Under the pieces are notes generated by a model. It was not told the origin of the DNA and made no database searches. It worked only from the letters and a program-made list of their open reading frames with translations. Of a DNA stretch of 64,000 nucleotides, positions 24,969 to 31,812 are shown piece after piece (position 1 is the stretch's first letter; each line of letters begins with the position of its first letter). Made by a program: the position numbers and the translations under genes. The DNA comes from DASTHG01 sp035491895 (GTDB lineage Bacteria; Gemmatimonadota; Gemmatimonadetes; Gemmatimonadales; GWC2-71-9). The stretch is taken from positions 1-64,000 of the forward strand of contig DATJJY010000063.1 in NCBI GenBank assembly GCA_035491895.1, in the 5' to 3' direction.

Positions 24969-26380
24969 GACGGGATCCTCGTCCCGGCCGCGGCGAATCC
25001 GGTACGGGTCATCCGGCCCCACGTCTTGCGCGCCCGGATCGCCGACCAGAACGCCTTCAGACGAAACCACACGGTGCACTGGCGGTAGCCGAAGTTCTCG
25101 AGGGCTGCGTACCAGAGGAGGCGCACCAGGTCGCTCGCCCGCCGGTAGCGGCGGAAGCCGACTTCCTCGAGCAGGATCCCCCAGATCGACAGGATCATGC
25201 CGTACCCGAGCGCAACCAGCAGGAAGAGCAGCGCGAAGGGGACATCGATGAACCCCCACCACAGTCCCAGCGCGGTGACGAGGTAGCCGAGCACCTCGAC
25301 GAGCGGAGCCAGCATTTCGCCGAACGTGAAGAACGGGAAGCCGAGCAACCCGATGCGCTTGTACCGCGGCCGGAGCATCATGTGCCGATACTTCCACATC
25401 GTGAGGATCAGGCCGCGGTGCCAGCGCTCCCGCTGGCGGCCCAGCACCGCCAGCGTTTCGGGGACCTCGGTCCAGGCGACGGGGTCGGGGACGAAGGTAA
25501 TCGAGTAGGGGAGGCGCCGGTCGAGCAGGTAGCGGTGCAGGCGGACCACGACGTCGAAGTCCTCGACGACGCTGTCGGTGCGATAGCCGCCGATCTCCAG
25601 CAGATAGTCCTTGCGGAACAGCCCGAACGCCCCCGAGATGATCATGTTGCCGCCCAGCCGGTTCCACCCGAGCCGGCCATACAGGAAGGACCGCAGGTAC
25701 TCGACCACCTGGATCCCGGGGAGAAAGCGCGGCGCCACGCGCGGCTCGACGACGCGCCCGTCCTTGATCACCGATCCGTTCGCGACGCGCACCGTGCCGC
25801 CCACCGCCGCGATGCGCAGCCCGAGCGAGAACGGGCGGGTCAGCCGCAGCATGGCGTCGGGCTCGATCAGCGTGTCGGCATCGACCGCAATGACGAGCGG
25901 CCAGCGGCTGGCGTTGATCGCCGCGTTCAGGGAATCGGCCTTGCCGCCGTTCTCCTTGTCGATCACGAGAAGGCGCGGCCGCGTGCGGGAGCGGTACAGC
26001 GCGCGAATCGGACTGGTCGACAGCGTCTCCGGGTAGGTGCGCGGAATCTCATAGAGATCGAACGCGTCCTCCAGACGCCCCATCGTGTCGTCCGAGGACC
26101 CGTCGTTGACGACGATCACCTCGTAGTGCCGGTAATCGAGCGTGAGGATCGCGGTAACGCTCGCCTTGATCGTGGCGCTCTCGTTGTAGGCCGGCACCAG
26201 GATCGAGATCGGCGGCGGGGCACCCACCTCCTGCAGCCGCACCAGGTCCTCGTCTTCGGCGAGGAGGCTCTGCTCCCAGATCTCGGGGAGGGCGAGGATC
26301 AACAGCAGCGCGTAGAACGAGTTCAGCAGGACGAAGTACACGACGACGGCGGCGTCGAATCCGTGGATGAAGTGGTTCAC
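24965..26380 (-). CDS. Processive GT2 glycosyltransferase, membrane polysaccharide synthase
   Basis: Inner-membrane synthase of the cellulose/PNAG synthase type: membrane segment at 10-32, cytoplasmic GT2 domain (about 55-330), then about three more membrane segments and a basic C-terminal tail. The catalytic set is complete: NDGSSDD (92-98), DAD (167-169), ED (273-274) and the processivity motif QRERW (316-320). 471 aa. No PilZ domain is fused. ATGA overlap with the HEAT gene upstream and GTGA overlap with the hydrolase-like gene downstream. Product unknown; resembles PgaC and BcsA about equally by eye. Confidence 0.9.
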   Translation of the reverse strand: MNHFIHGFDAAVVVYFVLLNSFYALLLILALPEIWEQSLLAEDEDLVRLQEVGAPPPISILVPAYNESATIKASVTAILTLDYRHYEVIVVNDGSSDDTMGRLEDAFDLYEIPRTYPETLSTSPIRALYRSRTRPRLLVIDKENGGKADSLNAAINASRWPLVIAVDADTLIEPDAMLRLTRPFSLGLRIAAVGGTVRVANGSVIKDGRVVEPRVAPRFLPGIQVVEYLRSFLYGRLGWNRLGGNMIISGAFGLFRKDYLLEIGGYRTDSVVEDFDVVVRLHRYLLDRRLPYSITFVPDPVAWTEVPETLAVLGRQRERWHRGLILTMWKYRHMMLRPRYKRIGLLGFPFFTFGEMLAPLVEVLGYLVTALGLWWGFIDVPFALLFLLVALGYGMILSIWGILLEEVGFRRYRRASDLVRLLWYAALENFGYRQCTVWFRLKAFWSAIRARKTWGRMTRTGFAAAGTRIPS

Positions 26381-27438
26381 GCCGCGAACTCCGACAGCGC
26401 CTGCGGCGACAGGCCGAGGATCAGGCGTGAGACGTAGCGCGCATCGGGTTGGGCGCCGGTTTCGGCCTTGAGCAGGGCGTCACGCCCTGCGGCGCCGAGC
26501 CGGGTCAGGGCGAGCGCGGCGCGGAGCCGCACCCACCACTCGGCGTCCGCGAGCCGCGACCGGAGATCGGCGAGCGTCGCCGCATCGCCGATTCGACCGA
26601 GCGAGCGCACCGCCAGCGCGCGGACTTCCCAGGCCGAGTCGGTGCACAGCGTCTGCAGTACCGTCACCGTGCGAGCGTGAGGGTAATCTCCCAGCGCCCG
26701 CGCCACCTGCACGCGCACCTCCGCATCGCGGTGCGTGGCGAGCGCGGTGATCGGCTCGCGCAGCCGCGCGTCCCCCAGCCGGCCGGAGAACTCCACGATG
26801 CGTGGGAGCCCGAGATCGTAGACGAGGCCGAGCCGCTCGGTGAGGAGCGGCACGGTGACGGCGTTCTGGCCCCGCAACACCGCCGCGTAGTGCGCCTGCA
26901 CCGGGCCGACCATGTCGGGCAGCCGGTCGAGCACGATGTTGACGAGACGCGGAGTGGCGAACCGTTCGAGCGCGACGGCGATGGTGATGCGCACAGCGGG
27001 GTGCGGGTCCTTGAGCAGCCGCTCGATGTCGCCCGCGTCGGCGGCGGTGCCGGCGACCGACAGGAATCGGGCCGCCTCGAGCCGCCGCCACCAGGTGCGC
27101 GACCGCACCGCCTTCCGCAAACGCGTCGTCCAGGGGCGGCGCTCCAGCGCATCGGCGAGGGCGCGCCAGCGCTCGCCGGTGAGCCGCACCGACCAGGCGA
27201 GCAGGGCTTCCACGGCGTCGCTGCGCGGCAGCGCCTCGAGCCCGCGCACCACCAGCTCGGGACCGACGTCCCCGAGCGCCCAGCCCTTGATCGCTTCGTC
27301 GAGCACCATGCGCCGCGGGGCCACCCGGTCGCGGCGCCGCCGTCGCAACCAGCGGTTGGCGAGCAGGACCGCGATCAGGACGACGATCGACCCCCCCTGC
27401 AGCACCGCCACGAAAAAAAGGAGTGTCTCCGCCGTCAC
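26377..27438 (-). CDS. Membrane-anchored HEAT-repeat protein
   Basis: 353 aa. One N-terminal membrane helix (about 5-30), a very basic stretch (NRWLRRRRRDRVAPRR), then a cytoplasmic array of about seven HEAT-type helix pairs (for example HPAVRITIAVALERFATPRL, DAEVRVQVARALGDYP, WEVRALAVRSLGRIGD). HEAT arrays are protein-binding scaffolds. Its place between the HPt-REC regulator and the synthase, coupled by a 4-bp overlap on each side, suggests it links the regulator to the membrane synthase. That role is inferred. Confidence 0.85.
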   Translation of the reverse strand: MTAETLLFFVAVLQGGSIVVLIAVLLANRWLRRRRRDRVAPRRMVLDEAIKGWALGDVGPELVVRGLEALPRSDAVEALLAWSVRLTGERWRALADALERRPWTTRLRKAVRSRTWWRRLEAARFLSVAGTAADAGDIERLLKDPHPAVRITIAVALERFATPRLVNIVLDRLPDMVGPVQAHYAAVLRGQNAVTVPLLTERLGLVYDLGLPRIVEFSGRLGDARLREPITALATHRDAEVRVQVARALGDYPHARTVTVLQTLCTDSAWEVRALAVRSLGRIGDAATLADLRSRLADAEWWVRLRAALALTRLGAAGRDALLKAETGAQPDARYVSRLILGLSPQALSEFAA

Positions 27439-28163
27439 CGACCGACCCAGCGGCGGATCTTCTCCAGTGCCACGCGCAGGCTCACCGGCTTCACGAGGTA
27501 GTCTGTCGCCCCGCCTTCGAGAGCGCGCAGCTGCTCGTCCTCACCGCCGTGCACCGTCATGAACACGACCCGGAACACTCCGGGCCGCTCGCGCTGCAGC
27601 ATATAGAAGAGGGAATGGCCGTCGAGCCCCGGCAGATCGACGTCGAGCAGCAGCAGGGGGTGCGCGTCGCCGACGGCGAGGGTCCGCAGCGTATCGAGTG
27701 CGTCCCGCCCGTTGCGCAGCACCCGGCTCGTGTAGCCGCGGGACGACAGCCCGTACTCGAGCAGCTCGATCAGCGCGGTATCGTCCTCGATAATGAACAC
27801 GTCGGGGAGCTGGGAGACGGGGCCCGGCTGGGTGAACGTGGCCCTGAGCCGCCCGACGTAGGCGTGAGCGGTCACGCCGCGGTCGGTGGCCGCGACGCCA
27901 CCACCGGCGATCCAGCTCTTCGCGGCCTCCTCCATCTCCGCAGCGACCCGCGTCGCCTCCGCGAATCCGTAGGAGCCCGCCGAGCCGCGGATCTTGTGCG
28001 ATTCGCGCCGGAATTCGTCGAGTGCCTGCGGGTCGGCGCCGTCGGTGGCCAGCCGGTCGGCGAGACTGGCGAGGTGCTCGATCTGCCCCTGCACGCTTCG
28101 GAGGTACCCTTCGAGGAGGCCGGGAGGGAGCAGTCCCGGGTCGAAATCGCCCGTCACGACCAT
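27435..28163 (-). CDS. HPt-REC two-domain phosphorelay protein
   Basis: 242 aa. N-terminal histidine phosphotransfer domain with phospho-acceptor H56 in ESHKIRGSAGSYGF, then a receiver domain (about 120-240) with acidic pocket EDD (126-128), phospho-acceptor D174 in LLLLDVDLPGLDG and K225 in DYLVKPVS. There is no DNA-binding or enzymatic output domain and no kinase gene in the window. First gene of the five-gene polysaccharide operon and coupled to the HEAT gene, so it probably controls the machinery by protein contact. ATG at 28163 chosen because earlier starts would run into the divergent gene. Confidence 0.88.
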   Translation of the reverse strand: MVVTGDFDPGLLPPGLLEGYLRSVQGQIEHLASLADRLATDGADPQALDEFRRESHKIRGSAGSYGFAEATRVAAEMEEAAKSWIAGGGVAATDRGVTAHAYVGRLRATFTQPGPVSQLPDVFIIEDDTALIELLEYGLSSRGYTSRVLRNGRDALDTLRTLAVGDAHPLLLLDVDLPGLDGHSLFYMLQRERPGVFRVVFMTVHGGEDEQLRALEGGATDYLVKPVSLRVALEKIRRWVGR

Positions 28164-28220
28164 GAAGATAGGAACCCCCCCCGCGAGGGGCCATAGTGCT
28201 GCCGGAGTTATGCTTGGGTC

Positions 28221-28667
28221 GTGGAGCACCAGGATATCGGGTTGTGCCTGATGTGCCGCTGGAAGCGCGCCGTTACGAACCGGCGCGGCTCGCTGTTCTT
28301 CCGCTGCGCGCGTGCCGAGTCGGATGCGCGCTTCGTCCGCTACCCGCCACTGCCGGTGCTCGCCTGCCCCGGATACGAGGAAGCAATGCTATTCGTCGTC
28401 CTGATGCACTACACGAAGCCGCTGGCCGAGGTGGACGCGGTCCGCGCCGAGCACTATGGGCATCTCGAGCGCGCGGCCGCCGAGGGCACGATACTCGCCT
28501 GGGCGCGACGCGACCCCCCGACGGGGGGCGTGCTCGTGGCTGCGGCCCCCGATCGGGCGGCGCTGGAGCGCGTCCTGGCGGAGGACCCTTACGTGCGCGC
28601 GGGTGTCGCGAAACCGGAAATTGTGGAGTTCAATCCGAAGACCGTGAAACTGAAGCTGCGTGAATAG
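28221..28667 (+). CDS. Zinc-ribbon-like segment fused to a YCII domain
   Basis: 148 aa in one frame. Residues 1-53 hold four cysteines in a spaced set (C9, C12, C29, C49) with MCRWKRAVTNRRGSLFFRC and PLPVLACPGY, a pattern I know as a free-standing small protein. From M56 onward is a YCII-related domain (LFVVLMHYTKPLAEVDAVRAEHYGHLE). A good ribosome site (GAGGAAGC) precedes the internal ATG at 28386, so a separate 93-aa YCII protein may also be made. The long start is GTG with little SD support. YCII proteins are ferredoxin-like-fold dimers, mostly of unknown function. Could be two genes that lost the stop between them. Confidence 0.7.
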   Translation: MEHQDIGLCLMCRWKRAVTNRRGSLFFRCARAESDARFVRYPPLPVLACPGYEEAMLFVVLMHYTKPLAEVDAVRAEHYGHLERAAAEGTILAWARRDPPTGGVLVAAAPDRAALERVLAEDPYVRAGVAKPEIVEFNPKTVKLKLRE

Positions 28668-28719
28668 TGGCCTGTGGCGGTGGCCAGTGATCTGCACCAG
28701 CCACTCGCTACAGGCCACT
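28666..28719. terminator. Inverted repeat with iterated GTGGCC units between convergent genes
   Basis: AGTGGCCTGT (28666-28675) pairs exactly with 28710-28719. The loop repeats the same GTGGCC/GGCCAC theme at 28680 and 28700. It begins inside the stop codon of the YCII gene and faces the convergent secreted-protein gene, so it could be a two-way terminator. Confidence 0.6.
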
Positions 28720-28726
28720 GGTCACG

Positions 28727-29167
28727 TCATTTGCCGTACACACCGATCCCGTACCAGCACGGGTTCGTTTGGCAGTTCGCCATAACCACCTTCACGCGAT
28801 AGCGCTGCGTCTCGCTCGGCGTGACCTGCACCAGCGGATAGTCGTCGTTCTGGATGTCGGAATCGACCTGATCGCCGTCGGCGTCGTAAAGGACGAGATC
28901 GAGGTCCTTGCAGTCGTTGTCGCATACACCGACGAGCGCGTACCGCGTGCCGGCGTGCAGCGTCAGGGTGAACGAGTCGTTCTCATTGTCGTGCAGCGAC
29001 CCGATCTGGGTCTCGTGTGTCTGCTCGTAACCCTTATCGCTGAGTCCCTTGGACGCACTTTTCAGGTAAGTCTCTACCTGAGTGCGCCACTGGTTGTCGC
29101 TCTGCGCCTGAGCGGGCGTGAGCCCGAAGGCCAGGGCGACGGTGACGGCGACGGCGACTCGATGCAT
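28727..29167 (-). CDS. Small exported protein of unknown function
   Basis: 146 aa with a clear signal peptide (about 1-21, FGLTPAQAQ). The mature part is beta-rich and acidic, with four cysteines in two close pairs (CDNDC and CQTNPC), and resembles a bacterial pre-peptidase-C-type beta sandwich: DSFTLTLHAGTRYALVGVCDNDCKDLDLVLYD. The strong SD AAGAGGGGG lies upstream of the ATG. It stands alone. A secreted or periplasmic binding domain is likely; no enzyme motif is visible. Confidence 0.75.
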   Translation of the reverse strand: MHRVAVAVTVALAFGLTPAQAQSDNQWRTQVETYLKSASKGLSDKGYEQTHETQIGSLHDNENDSFTLTLHAGTRYALVGVCDNDCKDLDLVLYDADGDQVDSDIQNDDYPLVQVTPSETQRYRVKVVMANCQTNPCWYGIGVYGK

Positions 29168-29349
29168 GGCGACCCCCTCTTGGGAAAGCTGGTGACGACC
29201 CTACGCTGCTGGTTGGGAACCAGCCGCAGATTGGCGAAAACCGTGCCATCCGCGGCGCGCTACTAAAGTAGTAAGCGGAAGTCGGTTACAGCGGATCCGC
29301 GGCGGTCCTTCACACATGCCACCCCTGCAGGGTGCAAAAACGCCGCAGT

Positions 29350-29613
29350 TTATGCGTCGGGCGGGGTCCCGGAGTTCTGTCCACCGGCCCACCCCGTACC
29401 CACCCCGATCCCGAACAGCACGCCCATCGGGATGGTGATGATGGGAAGGGCGGCGACCACGATGCCGGCGGCGGTGCCCACGACCCCGGCGACCACTGCG
29501 GCGGCGGGCTTCTGCGCCCCGTCGACGTAGCGCAGCCGGCGTCGCACGAAGTTCTTCGTGGGAAGGAATCCGCCGCCGAACGCGGCGGCGCCGAGCAACA
29601 ATCCGATGATCAT
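29350..29613 (-). CDS. Small glycine-rich membrane protein
   Basis: 87 aa with two hydrophobic segments (MIIGLLLGAAAFGGGFL and AAVVAGVVGTAAGIVVAALPIIT...) separated by a short basic loop (KNFVRRRLRY), rich in glycine-zipper spacing. AGGAGG lies five bases upstream of the ATG at 29613, which supports it as a real gene despite its size. No family recognised. The 182-bp gap between this gene and the exported-protein gene (29168-29349) holds only a short hairpin (29208-29224). Confidence 0.65.
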   Translation of the reverse strand: MIIGLLLGAAAFGGGFLPTKNFVRRRLRYVDGAQKPAAAVVAGVVGTAAGIVVAALPIITIPMGVLFGIGVGTGWAGGQNSGTPPDA

Positions 29614-29673
29614 GGCTCCTCCTACGGAACTTGCGGCGTCTTGGTTTCCGACGCAATGTCTGGAAAGGCGCGC

Positions 29674-29774
29674 TATCAGCCATCAGCTATCAGCCGTCAG
29701 CGACGACATTCTGGACGGGCACGGGATCGCTGACGGCTTATGCCTGACAGCTGATGGCTGACAGCTGATGGCTC
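29674..29774. repeat. Inverted repeat built from iterated CAGCTGATGGCTGA units
   Basis: The left arm (29674-29703) repeats ATCAGCCATCAGC-like units. The right arm (29727-29774) repeats CTGACAGCTGATGGCT, and the arms pair through GCCGTCAGCGA / TCGCTGACGGC. The right arm runs into the next gene and supplies its ATG. Confidence 0.8.
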
Positions 29775-30406
29775 TCAAAGACATCGACATCGTCGAGCGA
29801 ACCCAGCTCCTCAAGATCGCCGTCTGGTTCGGGCCGGCGACGTTCATCATGCTGTCGGCCGCCTGGGCGAAGGCTTACGCCCAGGGTTCGATTCCCGGCT
29901 GGCTCTGCGCCCTCTTGATTGTCCTCGATCTCCCGCTGATCGCATTCGGGATACTCGGGATTCACGTGTTCACGAATCGCGCATCGCAGGGACTCGTCCA
30001 GGGGATCTACGCGGTGGGCGACATCCCGCCGCCGCGCAGCTATCCACGGCAGGACGTGATGATCGTGCGGGGACAGTTCCAGGAGGCAGCGGACTACTTC
30101 CGCGATCACCTCACCGTCGAGCCGGACGACAACGAGGCGCGACTGCGGTTGGCCGATCTGCTCGAGCAGCGGCTCAACGACCTCCCCGGTGCTGAACGAT
30201 TGTACCTCGAGGTCCGGGGGCACCAGCCCATTCGCGGGGAGGAGATGCGGGCGTCGAACGGTCTGATCGATCTGTATCGCAAACAGGGCAATCGCGAGCG
30301 GCTGCTGGTGGAGCTGGCGCGGTTCCGCGACCGCTACCCGGGGACGCCCGGGGCAGAGGCGGCAGCCCGTCTGTTGCAGGAGCTCAAGAGCCTGACTGAC
30401 GTCTGA
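29768..30406 (+). CDS. Membrane-anchored TPR protein of unknown function
   Basis: 212 aa: two membrane helices (about 15-35 and 42-65), then a soluble TPR-like region (about 95-205: FQEAADYFRDHLTVEPDDNEARLRLADLL). No enzyme motif. The start ATG lies inside the right arm of the iterated repeat just upstream and lacks a recognisable SD. The last codons and stop lie inside a (CTGACGT)3 tract. Both ends of the gene are thus framed by repeats. Function unknown, possibly an assembly factor. Confidence 0.75.
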   Translation: MALKDIDIVERTQLLKIAVWFGPATFIMLSAAWAKAYAQGSIPGWLCALLIVLDLPLIAFGILGIHVFTNRASQGLVQGIYAVGDIPPPRSYPRQDVMIVRGQFQEAADYFRDHLTVEPDDNEARLRLADLLEQRLNDLPGAERLYLEVRGHQPIRGEEMRASNGLIDLYRKQGNRERLLVELARFRDRYPGTPGAEAAARLLQELKSLTDV

Positions 30407-30416
30407 CGTCTGACGT
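30396..30416. repeat. (CTGACGT)3 tandem repeat
   Basis: Three head-to-tail copies of CTGACGT, each containing the palindrome GACGTC, lie across the 3' end of the TPR gene and next to the convergent fabH stop. The unit can fold back on itself. Confidence 0.9.
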
Positions 30417-30421
30417 CAGCA

Positions 30422-31417
30422 TCACCATCTCACCGCAGCACTCCCCCACGTAAACCCCGACCCGAACGCCGTCAGAATCAGCAACTCCCCGCGCCCCAGG
30501 CGCCCATCGCAGACCGCCTCGTGCAGGGCGATGGGAATCGACGCGGCGGTCGTGTTGCCGTACTTCTGGATGTTGTTGAAGATCTGGTCGTCGCGCAGCT
30601 CGAGCTGGCGCTGCACCATCTCGGAGATGCGCTGATTGGCCTGGTGCGCGATCAGGAGCTTCACGTCGCTCGTCGTATGGCCGTTCGTCTGGAGGGCGAG
30701 CTTCACCGACTCGGGCATCTTCGTCGTGGCGTGCTTGAAAACCTCGCGTCCTTCCATTTTGATTCGGGCCTTTCCGTCCGCGAGCATCTGGGCGCTGATC
30801 CATGGGACGTGCGACAGTCCCGGGCCGTCCATCCAGAGCTTCTCGGCCTGGCGACCGTCGCTGAAGAGGTGCGTGGAGAGGATGCCGCGCTTGGAGTCGT
30901 CGGTGGGCCCGAGAATCGCCACGCCCGCGCCGTCGCCGAAGATCACTGCCGTGTCGCGTCCCTCGGTTGTCGGCTCGAGTCCCGGCGACTGGATTTCGGC
31001 TCCCACGAGCAGCACGCGGCGGTACTGACCGCAGCGGACCCACGCGTCGGCCACCGAGAGGCCATACAAAAAGCCGGTGCATTGATCGCGCACGTCGAGC
31101 GCGGGGATATCGGTGACGCCGAGCAGGCGCTGCAAGAAGACGCCGTTGCCGGGGAAGAAGTGGTCGGGGGAGGCGGTCGCAAAGATGATGCAGTCGAGGT
31201 CCGTCGCCCGGAGACCCGCCTGGGCGAGCGCCATGCGCGTTGCCTCGGCGGCCAGCGAGGAGCAGGTCGTGCCGGGCTCCACCCAGCGCCGCTCCCGGAT
31301 CCCGGTGCGCTGCGTAATCCATTCGTCCGACGTGTCCATCAGCTTGGACAGGTCGTCATTGGTAACAACGCGCGGGGGAACGTAGAACCCAGTGGCAATG
31401 AATTCAGTGCGAGCCAT
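30422..31417 (-). CDS. fabH: 3-oxoacyl-ACP synthase III
   Basis: KASIII-type condensing enzyme; in fatty acid synthesis it joins an acyl-CoA with malonyl-ACP. The triad is present: C113 in DVRDQCTGFLYG, histidine in IAHQANQRI and asparagine in YGNTTAASIP. 331 aa, normal. It stands alone with no fab or acyl carrier genes nearby, so a role in a secondary or branched-chain pathway (the FabH/OleC-like group) cannot be excluded. The upstream gap (31418-31551) has a reiterated ACGTCTG tract (31430-31486), which may carry the promoter. Confidence 0.92.
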   Translation of the reverse strand: MARTEFIATGFYVPPRVVTNDDLSKLMDTSDEWITQRTGIRERRWVEPGTTCSSLAAEATRMALAQAGLRATDLDCIIFATASPDHFFPGNGVFLQRLLGVTDIPALDVRDQCTGFLYGLSVADAWVRCGQYRRVLLVGAEIQSPGLEPTTEGRDTAVIFGDGAGVAILGPTDDSKRGILSTHLFSDGRQAEKLWMDGPGLSHVPWISAQMLADGKARIKMEGREVFKHATTKMPESVKLALQTNGHTTSDVKLLIAHQANQRISEMVQRQLELRDDQIFNNIQKYGNTTAASIPIALHEAVCDGRLGRGELLILTAFGSGFTWGSAAVRW

Positions 31418-31551
31418 GCACCCTCTGTTTCACTGACACCTGTTCACCCCTGTGCGTCGGCACGTCTGTACGTCTGCAATGTCTATCATCTAGCTTTTCA
31501 CTGTAGTTGAGAGAAGATTTGCCGCTTACTAACTCCCCCGCAAGGGAGCCC

Positions 31552-31809
31552 ATGGAGCTGACGATCACACGCGCGCAGTGCGACGCAGTGCGCGCCGCCA
31601 AGCATCTTCCCGACGTGCTGAAGCGCGTGCTCGACGGCGCGAAGCCCGCGGGGGGTGGATTCGTGCTGCACCTCACCTACGAGGAGGCGACGGCGCTGCA
31701 GGAGCTGGCCGCCTGGAGCGTCCACACCGACGATGCGGGAGTCGTGACACCCGAATCGCAGATCTTCGACGACCTCGTCAAAGCCATCATCACTCACCCG
31801 GACTACTGA
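31552..31809 (+). CDS. Small conserved-looking hypothetical protein
   Basis: 85 aa, soluble, mixed alpha/beta (TITRAQCDAVRAAKHLPDVLKRVL, FVLHLTYEEATALQELAAWSV). AAGGGAG precedes the ATG at 31552; an in-frame TTG at 31507 is less likely. Three bases separate it from the S9 peptidase gene, so they form a transcript. No family recognised. Confidence 0.7.
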   Translation: MELTITRAQCDAVRAAKHLPDVLKRVLDGAKPAGGGFVLHLTYEEATALQELAAWSVHTDDAGVVTPESQIFDDLVKAIITHPDY

Positions 31810-31812
31810 CCC

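Noticed and set aside
22419..25667. A longer version of the TIM-barrel protein starting at 25667
   Set aside because: The first 230 codons would lie antisense-frame within the GT2 gene; the GTG at 24968 overlaps the GT2 stop and begins at a signal-like segment.
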